64,000 bases of DNA. Origin: Triops longicaudatus (Eukaryota; Arthropoda; Branchiopoda; Notostraca; Triopsidae). Positions 10,975 through 23,800 of the stretch are shown here, piece by piece. The stretch is from contig JAGQDJ010000021.1 of the NCBI GenBank assembly GCA_022885665.1, positions 310,001 through 374,000 of the forward strand, in the 5' to 3' direction. The notes under the pieces were generated by a model. The model was not told the DNA's origin and ran no database searches. It saw nothing but the letters and a program-made list of their open reading frames with translations. Each line of letters starts with the position of its first letter. Within the stretch, counting starts at the first letter, position 1. The position numbers and the translations under genes are program-made.

Positions 10975-12859
10975 TAACGTAGCAACGTAACCGAATTTAC
11001 ACTTTCGTTTATCCGAATAAACACAGCATGCCTTTATCGGATAATTGAAATAATAGAATCGAAGTGAGCAATATATTCTTTAGCAAACGAGAAAAGTCCG
11101 GAGGTTAGGTAAAACCGACAAGTAAAAAAATGGACGAAGTTCTAACCAATAATTAATGCGGTTTCTACACAGCGTTTGATGGAGTATGACTTCGGAAAGG
11201 AGGAATGAATTTCTTACTATCAAATTATTTTGTCGCAAACACAAATAATGTACGAAAAAATGAAGCAACTCGCTTAAATGATGATAAGATAGTTCAACTG
11301 ACATATTCCAGGCATTCTAACAAATAGGCAGCCCATTCTATAAATAGGCAGCCTTTTTCAAATTAATTAGAAATTTTCATCGAACTTTTAAAATCGAAAG
11401 TCTCACCGGCATCTTTTTATATGAACGGACTTCGAATGGCTTCTTAATCAATAAAGGGTAATAACGAGATTACGCTATAGACTACGCTTTCTGTTTCGCG
11501 TCAGATTCTCGTAAATATGTGTAAATATTTTTTTGTCGGTTGTTCACGCCGCAAGACCAAAATTTATCGCTTTAACCGCATAGACCGCTTCGGAAACGTA
11601 GTGAAGTTTCGCTTTAACTCAAGTTAAAAACAAGTCTGCGACCTGTCATAAAAGCCGAAACCGTAGTTCTAGTCGCGTAAAGCGATAAGAGGTAGCTACA
11701 GTTGTTAAAAAATTTGAGCCAAAGATTAAGAGTAGTTAAAATCGTTGCGAATTTTTCGGGAAAATGTACGCACATATGTGGAATATGTCCTATAGCTGCA
11801 TAGCACTCGAATTTGTTTCCATCTTTTGATAGTGAAGGTTCAGCTTATACAAATCTGAAAGAAATGTTCAGATGTTGGAGAATGAACGAGAAGCAGCCGG
11901 AGAGCAACACACAAGAAGCACATGCGCCACTCTGACAATACAAATCATAGACGATCGAAAAAATCAGTCTCGTCGTACGCTGGAGTCCTAAATGACAACC
12001 TATTCCAAGCAACCATTTCTCCCGTAATTAAATGAAAACCACAGTAATTCTGCACCAAGGTACTATTATTTCATTCTCTGTTGCACACCCAACAAAGACA
12101 TTCCATTAGGGCTTGACAACCACGCCTGCTAACGTTTGTGTTGGTACCAATTTGAACGTTCTCCATTGAGCCAGAAAAAATACTCGAAAGTAATGAGGAA
12201 AGAAAAACAGCGCCATAGACAGCAGGCTACAGAAATAACACAAATGTTTTTTTGCGGAATGTGACCAGCGCGAAATATAAATACGAAATGGGGAATAATG
12301 CCAACTTCGTGATACTTGTCTGGTATCCTATTCGTTAACTTTTTTTCCATTTGAATTTGCCAGCTCTGCCGCAAAATTTTTAAAAGATGGGGAGAGTACA
12401 GGAGGGGAATTTTCTTTCAATGCTTTCCTATGTTCTAACAACGATGTTCACAGTTCCCGAGAGTCCCAACTGGCTAATACTAACACAAACCAACTTGTTA
12501 CCTATGACACAAACCGCCCTTATAACGGCGAGTAACACTCTTTCCCACAACTAACCATCACATGAGTCACCAGGCGGGAAAGAACACAATTAAAAACACA
12601 AATTACCCATGAATTATATTTTCTTAATTTAGACGCCAGACTAATTAAAACGCTCAAGTAAACTCGCAGACGAGGTAACGATCAGAATAATGGGGACTCG
12701 ACAGCATTTGCATTCGCAGGCTATGCACAAAACTTATCGGGGAGGGGGGGCGAATCGAGTGCGGTCTCAAAGCAAAACATTAACTTCCAGCTTCTGGTTT
12801 TCTTCAGTATTTTCCGAGGACAGAAAAAATAAAAATATGACACCTAACGCTTGCTGTGG
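10975..12859. other. Intergenic region between ACADS and PITP genes
   Basis: I see no gene, tRNA or transposon end that I can support in this ~1.9 kb. The part next to 10,900-11,100 should contain the ACADS promoter. Open frames here are short and uninformative. Confidence 0.5.
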
Positions 12860-12865
12860 TTTATT
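12860..12865 (-). terminator. PITP gene polyadenylation signal
   Basis: AATAAA on the minus strand, 64 nt past the PITP stop codon, implying a very short 3' UTR. Confidence 0.55.
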
Positions 12866-12928
12866 CCGATTCTGCTTTCATGCCTCGTACTTCGCCCTTG
12901 TTACGTTGCTGACGAAAAAAAGACAAAA

Positions 12929-14555
12929 TTAATAAGGACAGTTTGAACGTGCTATATAATATACTTGGTCTAGCTCTTCTTTCGTCTTGTCTTCCAAAGC
13001 TCGGATATCCTCCATGGTCATTCCGTGCCATCGATCCATCCAACAAAACACTTGCCTAACCCCAAACCACATTACGGATTTCTCACAAAAAATATCAGAT
13101 AAAAAATGACAGAAAACGGCAAAACAAAGTCACCTATGGAATTTAGTAAATAGTCTCCTTTCAGCTTTCTGGATAAAGCTCTCCACTCTGGTCTGCAGCC
13201 CAAACCATTTGAATTCGATAGTAACAAGCTTGTAGCATGTCATAACCGGTTGAACTGTGTTCATCCACTGACCAACCAAAGGTCCTCGGCCAGTTTTTTG
13301 GGATTTAATCTTAGTGGGGTCCTCATCCGCACGGTAATCGGCAGATTGCACTGGATCATTGGCAATATCAATCATAACGACTTCACGCATTTTGAGTTTC
13401 TCTTGATTCAGCTCATGAACCTTGAAAAAATAATAAATATAATAAAATTGAACCCACAATATACGCAAATTAATGCAATACGTCGCTTATTAATTATTTC
13501 CTTCGGAAAAAAAGTTTATAAACAATAAAGGAACGATAACGGGCCTTGCTCGCATCGCTCTTTAACTAGAAAAAGCAGTCAAAGATAAAACATTGTTCCT
13601 TTTTTGCGGAAAAATAAGGTAAGCAGAAAAACGTTTAATTCAGGGCCAGATAAGGACTATGAAACCAGACACGGTGACGTGATAAGGAAGTCGGGGGTGG
13701 TGGGTCGCTGTGCTCAACCCGCTATCGCGAACGATTCACGGGGAGAGTAAATCAATTTAGTTCTTGGAGTATCGAAATTGATAGCTTCACCTACATTTTC
13801 CAAGGTGCCATTTCCAGGACAGTGCATGGTCTCGACGATAATAACAAAGTTCTCCTTCATGTATCCTGGGTTCTGCAAAAAGAGAACAAACATAAATCAA
13901 ACACCGCTTGACCTTTGATAAATTGTCGAGATGATTACCGAAATAACGGTTTTACAATAGGGATATGCGTTCCAAGCCTCTTCATGGATTTCTAGAGATC
14001 CTTTAGGAGCCAGTAGACGCAAAAATGCGGGTACTTTGCTGGCTAAATGGTAAATTTTGTAGGTATATTGGCCTTTGGTGTACTTGCCGCCCAGCAAAGG
14101 CACGCCGTCGAATGGCTCATTCTTCAAAACTTCAATACCTTCTCCTCCACCAGTATTATTTTTTGACTCCTCTGCAACGGCGAAGAGTTGTGCCACTTGG
14201 TACTAAAACAATAAAAACAGTTAGTTTAGGGTAAATTCGGAGAGGGCACAAGGAGCAGGTGTGTCATTGCAAACTTACTTCTTCTACAGTCAAGGGCAAG
14301 ACAACACGACTAGAGAAAAAAATGGCACAATTAGTACACTGAATACACAATTAATATATAAGAAAAGTTATTGTTGATTTACCGACTAGTTTTAGTCAGT
14401 AAATAGGTAATCTAAAAGAATTCTGAAGGTTTAAGAATGCGGGCTAAGTTTCTCAGAGGCAAAGATAGGGTTAAGATCTCGGCTAACTAATAAAAAACAG
14501 AAGCGTATAAGAGGGAATTACTGGAGTTTTCTACTTACAATTCTTTAATAAGCAT
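12929..14555 (-). CDS. PITPNA: Class I phosphatidylinositol transfer protein (PITPNA/B type)
   Basis: This soluble protein exchanges phosphatidylinositol and phosphatidylcholine between membranes and supplies PI for phosphoinositide kinases. Six exons: 14555-14539 (17 nt), 14309-14279 (31 nt), 14202-13939, 13872-13795, 13420-13134 and 13055-12929; 267 aa, against 270 for the human α form. Every junction keeps phase. Visible features are the N-terminal MLIKEFRVVLPLTVEEYQVAQ, and KGQYTYKIYHL, whose Thr63 and Lys65 match the inositol-contacting Thr59/Lys61 of rat PITPα. NAYPYCKTV matches the Cys95 region, and KSQKTGRGP keeps the Ser166-equivalent (Ser170). The membrane-inserting Trp-Trp pair is Trp202-Phe203 here. 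There are no FFAT, DDHD or transmembrane parts, so it is not RdgB-like. Drosophila vibrator is the likely counterpart. The tail is shorter and ends SNCPY. It diverges from GCN1. Confidence 0.95.
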
Positions 14556-14814
14556 GGCAAAGAGCTAAATCAAAAAAATCCAAAAAACCAGAGTGGAAAT
14601 GTCACAACTCTCCCCGGTACAAAAGCAGCTTTGCCGTGTGTGCCGACACTGTCGCTCGTTCCTCGCCAATCGCACACTCATGCCTGTCGGTGACGTCATA
14701 AAAAACGCGAACTTCAAATGTCTAGAAGCAATCTCCCCCACTTGGGTAAGTCTTGCGGTTCGCGGGATTTGACTTAAGGTTAAAGAACCAACGTGTTTTG
14801 GTAGATCTTGCACG
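14556..14814. promoter_or_regulatory. Bidirectional PITP/GCN1 promoter with CRE and CCAAT
   Basis: Only 259 bp separate the two start codons, so both 5' UTRs and core promoters must lie here or within first introns. Within it are a CCAAT box at 14666-14670 and a perfect palindromic cAMP-response element, TGACGTCA, at 14691-14698. I see no clear TATA box. This arrangement is typical of divergent housekeeping genes. Regulation by CREB/ATF-family bZIP factors is an inference from the motif. Confidence 0.65.
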
Positions 14815-17800
14815 ATGGATACACCGGTATGGGTTAAAAATTCACAAAAGAGTAAATATTAACATTTTCATCTTATTTTTCCCCCGTAGGCTCTGAAAGG
14901 GCTGAAGGACTTGCCACAAAGACTACAGTCCGCAAGCTTGAATGAACGCCAGAGTCTTTTTGAAGAACTCAACAAAACTTTTTCAGCCAAGGAAAATGGA
15001 GCAGGTTTTTACCCCTGACCTTTTTTTCTTTCACTTCTGTCTTGACCGCGTACTTTTTAGAAGCAATACCGGAACCAGTCATTCGCGGTGTGTGCCGTCT
15101 TCTCGCTATGACCATTCCAAGGTTCACCAATAGCAAGTCGAGGTACCTTGTCGACGATTTTGTTCGCTCCCTTTGCGTTCACCACAAAGAAGCATCTGTT
15201 AAACATCTCTCAGCTTCGCTGTTGGATTTAGCCTCATCATGGAAAAATTCGGAGACTTCGTAAGAATGTTTTTCATAGTCAACTATTGATGCATAGCGTT
15301 TTCCCCATTTTGTAGTGCAACAAGCGCATGGGATATCTTGGCCGCTTTGAAATGGTCTGTCGTCCTGTTATTGAAAGGTTTCCAAGAAGCTGCCGCCTGT
15401 CAAGGTGAAAGTTTCACCCATCTTGTGGAAGCACAAGCGATCTTTCTCAGCTTAATCGAAAAGTCCCGATCCGCCGTTGTGGTTATTAATGCTCATAACA
15501 AGTAAAATGACAGTCTTGATTTATTTATATTTTTTAATTCGTATAAAATATCAAGTTTATCATAGGTTTGTATTATATGGAACTGTGTTTTTTAATGTTG
15601 CTATACTATTGTTTTCTTTTTACTATATTACTGTTAGACTAACCAACGCGTGGAAAAAGATGCCAGGAGTAGAAAACTCGTACGTTTCTGCAATTACGAT
15701 TATGGAGCCTTCTCCAGCCTCTCTTATCATTGGAGCCTTTACATTAGTGTATGCTACACAGCTGAAGAACACAGAAATTGTCGATAAATTGAAAGTAATG
15801 ACTTGTTGTTCCGCATTATGTAGTACCCATCGCTCATCTAATGTCGTGTACAGGCGTTGTTGTTGGAGGGTCTCATTAAGATCGGCATTACGACTAAAAC
15901 TCGTCCTCCAGCTTACATTTTTCATGCCATCACAGGACTTTTGAAACAATTAACTCACGCTGAAATCAAAGGCAAGCTGCTACCAGCAGTGAGCAAAGCT
16001 ATGCTCCGTAGTCCCGAAATCATTTTGCAGGCAGTCGGTCTTATCATGCAAGGCTTGGCCGTAGATTTAAGCGCGTACGCTACCGAACTTGGAAAGCCTC
16101 TTACTAGTACGTAAACTCTTATTGAAACGGGCCTTAGCAAATCAACACCCCCTCTTTGTCTTCTTTGTGTTTGTAGTTCAGTTAATCTCCAAGGAATTAA
16201 CCACCCGGGAAGAAGCTATGTTTGCGTTAGGCATCTTAGCGTCCCAGTGCACAGAGCCTGCAGCAGTAAAGTCTTTGCTAGATATGGCGTTTGCCGTTCT
16301 CAATGGCTCGGAAGGAAAAATTACCGTGGCTGAAATCAAAATCTCGGTTTTGCAAGTATGAACAGACATTTCCTTGACCATTCCGGTAAAATTCGCTAAA
16401 ATAATACTCATTCTTCGTATAAGGCTATCGGAAACTTGAGCAAACACGCCGTGTTGGGTGCAGCAGCACATGATCTTAGTACAGCGGCAGCACATCACCT
16501 CGTGAAGACTTTGGAAACCGAAGTCCACGAAGCAACGTTGATTCAAGCTTTACACATCCTATCTTTATGGACAGCCAAACTGAGTGGCCCTTTGCCACCG
16601 AAATTGGTGGATTGCTTTCAAGTAAGATAGTGACGAATTAGTTGCCGTTTATCTCTACAGTTCTTTTACATTGTAGAAAGGACCGGGTCTGAAAACATCT
16701 ACTAGTGCCGTACGCGTCGGGTACTGGCAAAGCCTTAGCGCCGCTCTCGAAAATAGTGGTCGATGGGAGGATGGTTTGCCCTTTGTACCGGCTTTAATGA
16801 AGACAGTAGAAAAAGCTGCTGCGCAACCGGCCCAAGTATATACTTTTTAATTTATTTTATATATTAATTAATTACGTTCCTGGTGAAAAGGTGCCCGTCG
16901 TATGCGATGGTGTATCTGCAGCGACCCTGTTGTTGACCCTGGCAAGTGCTGAGCCCAAGGCTGATACTCAGTGTGGTCCAGTGTGGCCAATTCTCACTGA
17001 TATGGATAAACAACTGTTTGTTAACGATAAATTCTTAACAGCTGCGCAAGAAGAGAGTAAGTTAAAAAAAAATAATAAATAAATAAAAAAAAAATCCAAA
17101 GTTGATACTGGCAGAGCTTGCTGCCATTTGTTTATAGTTTTCGTAATGTATGTAGCACTTTTACCAAATGTGAATGAATTTTAAATACTTTTTTTTACTA
17201 CGAAATTCAATTTTATGACGTAAATTTGTATTAAATATTTATATTATTTTAGCTTGGTACCACGTTGCCTTATATGCTGAAAAACTGCTCTGCGAACACG
17301 GAAACCGCGTAGTCAACAATTCTGCACCTTTGTACCGTGCGTTGGCCTTAGGTCTTACGCGACCGAGCTATGCTGTGCGTGCCAGACTCGCACCGGTAGT
17401 GAAGAAGATGCTGGCAAGTCTTGGAGGCATCAACCATGCGTTCGGAATATTAAAGGAATTGACCACATTTGTCGCAACGGCTAAAGTTCAGGTTTAACAT
17501 AAATGATTAGTAACACTATGCTAGCAAGGTTAAACTATTTATGTAATCTAGACTGCTCTAAAGGACAAAGAAGAAGGAAGCAACGGTCCTGTGGCTTTGA
17601 ATGAAATTCCGGCACATGCTTTGGTACATGCATTAACATGTGCTACCCATATCCCGAACTTGAATGAGCAAGAAGCTACTAGTATTGCCGTGGCGTCGTT
17701 CCAATTGTCTTACCATCCTGCATTAGGTAAATTCTGTTTAACTTGTTGAGTTAAATTGTTTAAAACTATTTATTGTCGCTAGTTTCAATTCGACCGTCCT

Positions 17801-20800
17801 TGTGGAAAAACATCCTGAAACGCTGGCAATTGGAACCCGACACCGTTGTCGAAAAATCCTACGAAGACTTCAAACAAAGATACATTGAAAGATATAGCCC
17901 GACACCAGTAATATTTTTATTATTATAAACAAAAGTTTTTCATGACCTTTTGCGATGAATTTCCGTGTCAGAGCTTCAGTTATGAATAATTTTTGAATTA
18001 TTTGCTTAAAATGGCCTAAAACGTAGGATTTTAAAATTTAGTTTTTCATTGTCTTACGTCGTAGGGTTACAGCCTATTGACATTTTTTATTTTTTCTCTT
18101 TAATTTAAAAATTAATTCGTCGTTTTACTTTTACAAATTATTTCACGTTTCTGTTTCTTTTTATGAATTCAGTGTTATTTTTCGCGTACTTCATTTTCTA
18201 AATTTATTTTTTTATTTGTTAGTTTTCTTAACTTTTATTATAATTTTTTAAGCTCTGTGCTGCCTTACTTTATTCTTTCCTTTCAAGTAAATTGTCTGAA
18301 TGTGTCGTTCTCTCGTATGACAGTGGTTGGACAGTGCGTTGTGTGCCGTCTTGGATTTGAATCCAATCCAGGCAGTAGAAGATGTTGTTAACAAAGCAGT
18401 GTCCTACGTAAACTTGCCAGAGCTGAAGTCGGTTTCACGGGATGACTATTTTGTCTTCATGACGCCAGCCGGCGAGCTGTATGATCGAAGTGTCATTGAA
18501 AAGTAAGAGCACGGACATCTTATTTACCAACCGTATTAAAACTGTCTCTGTACAGTGCCAAAGACGACGCTGGCCGCAATATGAAACGAGAATCCAAGGC
18601 TTATTCGTACAAGGAGCAGTTAGAAGAAACCCAGTTGCGAAGAGAATTAGAGGAGAAGCGGAAAAGAGAAGGCAAATACAAAGAGCCGGAACTTAATCCG
18701 AAGCAAAAAGAAGCTGTCAGAGTTCAGCTGGAAAAAGAAGCGGCGATACGAGAAAAACTCAGAAAGGTAATTTCTTTCCCAGTGTCTCTATATTAATTGT
18801 TTAATTATTCCGTTTTAGTTGTACGATTCCGTCAACTATGGCTGTTCATTGCTCACAAACGCCTTAAAGAGCGCTGGAATCGTGGTCTCTTTCCATATGG
18901 CCAAACTTCTCCCTGTTTTGTTGCCAGCTTTGGAAAGTCCTATTTCTGCCCAGTTAGTAGCCAACCTCATTTTGGAAATGAGGCAATGTGTATTTGAACG
19001 AGACCAAAAGACATTAGGTTTGTTCTTTTATTAAACATTAAAGCATTATTTGTGTTTTTAGCGTGATTTCTGAGTACTAAATGAGCGTATTTGTAAGTAG
19101 GAGAGACAGTGGCGCGTGTAACGTTACGTTTGCTCAAACCACAGTGCGATTTGAGCCCTGCGTGGGAAGCGGAGCCTTTAGACACGGCTGCCAAACGTGT
19201 TATCAAGCTACTGGTAACAATTACTGCTCCAACCACTAACGAGGAAGACGAGTCGGAGGCCTCTGAAGCTAACAGGTTGACCGGACCCGCCATGGCGTAT
19301 TGCTTTCCGTTGATTAAAGGAACCGTTAAGCTGCTTGGCTACAAACAGGAAGGTCCTTTGAGTCAGGTATTGTGTTACTCCTATTTTATTATTATTATTA
19401 TTATTGTTACAGTAGAACCTACTTAATTGCACCTCGGGTAATGATAAGACCCGCTTAATGACAAGAAAGTATACATAAATATATAAAATACGGATATCAT
19501 ATCGAAAATAAGCCTTTCTACTTTTACCATTCTCGGATCCCTGTTTTGTATTTTGCGATCTCCGATCAGACTTGTAGAAGAGTAGTCAAAAAAGAAGTAT
19601 TCAACATTATCTTTAGCCCAGCGAGTTGAAGTGGAAAAAGCAACACTGCAGAAGCGTCGGTTGGACAAATGTTTTGTGTTGATCCAAGCGTTATTTTCAA
19701 AGATTAAAAAAGATAAGGAAGCATTTTGGACAAATAGTGAAAGCCAACGGACAAAGCAAACACCTTATAGGCAAACGTGTGCTAAACACCGTTCAATCAT
19801 TATTTTGGGAAGAAATAGAAAAATGTTGTCTTTTAATTTTCTTTTATAAATTACTATTTATACGATATTAAGGACATAGTGTGTGTGTGTGTGTATGTGC
19901 GTTTTTTTTTTTTTTTTTTTTACAAAAAAAAAACAACTCAACTACTACAATATTTCTATGTGATACAAATAGTCACCTCTGATAAACCTAAGACCCGCTT
20001 AAAGACAAGTCGATTCAGTCAGTCCCGGGGCTTTGCTATTAAGCGGGTTCTACTGTATTACTGTTTTACATATATCATATATTGTTTAATTTAATATCAG
20101 GTTATCACATTGCTTGAGCGTCATGCCAATTTGCGAGGAAGGGACACCCAGGATCTAAACCATCCTCGCTTGCTACCTTTGCTGGACATGATAGATTTAA
20201 CCATCCGAATCATAGGTACGTGAACAACGCCGACTTTACAGTTGCAAATGTGAATGAATGATCTCTTGTTAATAGACGGAAGTAGCGGTCGTGTGCAACA
20301 GCAAGCTTGCCACGCTCTCATCCAGATTTGCAGTGCTGCTTCAGGCAAAGAAGGTTGCGCCAAAGCCACGCTTGATGAGGTTAACTGCTTGTTGGACGCA
20401 TTGGAAAACCCTGGTGTAGCTGTGAGGGACGCTGCTTTGAGAGTAAACATTTATTTAATACGCAGTTAATTTCCAGAGCGTAAATTACTGTGATTTGTTA
20501 GGGTTTATCCACTTTGCTACCAGCGCTTCCCAAAGAGAAAAGCTCTGCTTTGATTCGTCGTGTCATCCAACGTTTGTGGGTTGCGAAATTCGATCCTGTG
20601 GAAGAAATCAAGTATGTATCTCTTTATTTTTTTCTTCTTTATTCTTAAAATAATATTTTTCATAATAATTTAAAATAATATTTTCTTCTTAAAATAAAAT
20701 ATTTATTTTTTTTAAAAAAAAGAAAATCAGTTTTAAACAAAAAAGGAGTGACCTTTTCAATAACCAGTTCATTTAAATTACAGAACTCTAGCTGAAGAAG

Positions 20801-23800
20801 TATTCACAGCGACAGGTCTGAGCGTAGACCAAGATACGTGTTCGCTTTTCCTCCATGACGTCACTCATCCTCAAGAGCCTTTACGTCAAGCAGGAGCTGA
20901 AGCCTTGGCCGAAGCTGTGAAATTGCACCCCAAAAAAGTGGACGAAGTTTTGGAACGTATGCTGGAACTCTACGAAGAGAAGCTACAGGTATGAATTGCT
21001 AATACCTTATTTGGACGTACTTAACCGATCTGATTGCCAGATGTTACCGCCCGTTCTTGATGCTTTCGGTCGTGTACTAGAACCAGCGGTCGACGTATGG
21101 GCACCAAGGGCCGGCATTGCTTTAGGCTTACGACAGCTGTGTCCTCTGTTGAATGCCAAATGCGTGGGTCGCTTGGCGCGTTTCTTTGTACCAGAAGGAT
21201 TAGGCGACCGACAAGAATCAGTCCGTCAATCTATGCTCAGCGCAGCGTTAGCCTTAGTTGATATCCACGGAAAAGAAACGGTCGGCAGCCTTTTACCAGT
21301 TCTCGAGAAATTTATGGATGAAGCGCCTACTTCCGAATCTTATGATGCCGTAAGGCAAGCCGTGGTTATCTTAATGGGCTCGCTAGCTAGGCATCTTGAA
21401 AAGGAAGACCGACGTATCAAACCTATTGTATCCAAATTGGTTGATGCGTTGTCCACCCCTTCACAACCGGTAAATTTTTTCTTTAGTTTTTTGTATTTAT
21501 TTACTTTGTACACAAAGCGTAAATCCTCAATAATTATAACCTTAAATTAAGTCTTAAAATACTAAAATACCGTAATATTAATCATCACCCGTACTTACAA
21601 GGTAAGCTAAAAACGGTACTTTCCTTAAACAATAAGATAATTTTTTATCTCTTTCAGAATATTTTTAATATTCATTGGTTTAGTTTTATTATATGTATTT
21701 TAGTTTTTTTGCATCAATTTTTATCATTATTTTTGATTTATTGATTATTATATCCTGTTTAGGTCCAAGAAGCTGTAGCCAACTGTTTACCACCTTTGGT
21801 ACCGGCCATCAAGGATAGTGTAGCCGATTTAGTGAAGAAGCTACTTAACAAACTGCTTGAATCGGACAACTACGGAGAACGGAAAGGAGCAGCGTACGGA
21901 TTAGCCGGCATAGTCAAAGGCTTGGGCATTTTGGCCCTGAAGCAGTTGGAAATCATGTCATCACTCACTGACGCTATTCAAGACAAGAAGAATTTCCGTC
22001 GTCGTGAAGGTGAAGTATCCATAACATCACGGAACCAGCCTGTTAATTGTTATTCTTAACATGTTTTTGGTTTTTATTCATAATTTTTCATAATTTGTTT
22101 CGGGCTTTCAGTATTTTCGCTTTTGTTATGACGTTTTTTTGCTTATGTATTCTTTTATTCCGTCAGGTGCTTTGTTCGCCTTCGAGCAATTGTGCAACAT
22201 GTTAGGACGACTGTTTGAGCCCTACATTGTTCATGTTTTGCCACATTTGCTTCTTTGCTTCGGTGACTCCTCCCAATACGTACGAGAAGCGGCAGACGAT
22301 ACAGCCAAAGCTGTCATGTCGAAATTGTCAGCTCACGGTGTCAAACTGGTGTTACCGTCGTTGTTAGCGGCTTTGGAAGAAGATTCTTGGAGAACGAAAA
22401 CAGGTATAATTTTTTATTTAAATTTTAAAATATACTGCAGAAAAAAGTACTGAAAATATTGTCAAAATTCGAAAAAGCTTATAAAAACTAAATTAGCAAA
22501 AGTAAAACAATAATAAATTAATAATTTACTAAACTAATTGTAAACAATTAAGAATAAGGTTGAAAGAATATCAGGATATAGAAGTACCAGGCTAAATTAT
22601 GATTTGCTTCTTTATAGGTTCTGTGGAATTGTTGGGTGCCATGGCCTATTGCGCTCCTAGGCAGTTGTCATCGTGCCTTCCGTCAATTGTCCCAAAACTT
22701 ATTGAAGTTTTGGGCGATTCTCACGTGAAAGTCCAAGGCGCTGGTGCCCAGGCCTTAGAAATGATCGGCTCGGTCATTCGCAATCCTGAGATTCAAGCGA
22801 TTGTACCCGTTTTGTTAGGCGCGTTGCAAAACCCGGCCAAACAGACAGCACCTTGCCTAGGAACGCTCTTGGAAACCAAATTCGTCCATTTTATCGATGC
22901 TCCTTCGTTGGCCTTGATCATGCCAGTGGTACAGCGCGCTTTCCAGGATCGTTCCACCGAGACACGAAAAATGGCGGCACAAATCATTGGCAACATGTAT
23001 TCCTTAACGGATCAGAAAGATTTGAGTCCCTATCTGCCCACTATCATTCCGGGTCTTAAGGCGTGCTTGTTAGATCCTGTTCCTGAGGTGATTTTTTATT
23101 CCTTCTAGCTCTTTCTGTTCTTTCTCCCACCTTTTTTTAACGAAAATATTTCCTTTAACAAGACATTTATGTTTTCTGTCATCGGACGATAAAAATTTGA
23201 CGGATTTACAGGTTCGTGCCGTGTCTTCTCGTGCGCTCGGTGCCATGGTTCGAGGCATGGGCGAGGCGTCCTTTGAGGATCTTTTACCTTGGCTCATGCA
23301 AACTCTCACATCCGAAATTTCGTCCGTCGACCGGTCTGGGGCGGCACAGGGCTTAGCAGAAGTTGTGGGTGGTCTGGGAGTAGAAAAGTTGCATAAGCTT
23401 ATGCCTGGTATTATTTTTCTTTTATGTAATTTTTATTTTCCGTTATTTTACGGTTATTTTTTTCGTAGAAATTATCGCAACAGCGGAAAGGAACGATTTA
23501 GCACCACACGTAAAGGATGGCTATATTATGATGTTCATTTACATGCCGGCCGTTTTCCAGAACGAATTCACTCCATACATCAGTCAGATTATCCCGCCGA
23601 TTCTGAAGGTAGTTGAATTTTGATTTTTTATGTGTTTATTTAATTTTTTATTGATCTATTTTTTTATCTTTAAAAAAGTTGTCTTAAAATTCAATGTGAA
23701 TATTGTGTACACCATAGGCTTTAGCTGACGAAAATGAGTATGTCAGAGATACGGCCTTGCGTGCCGGTCAGCGTATCGTTCACCTGTACGCCGAACGTGC

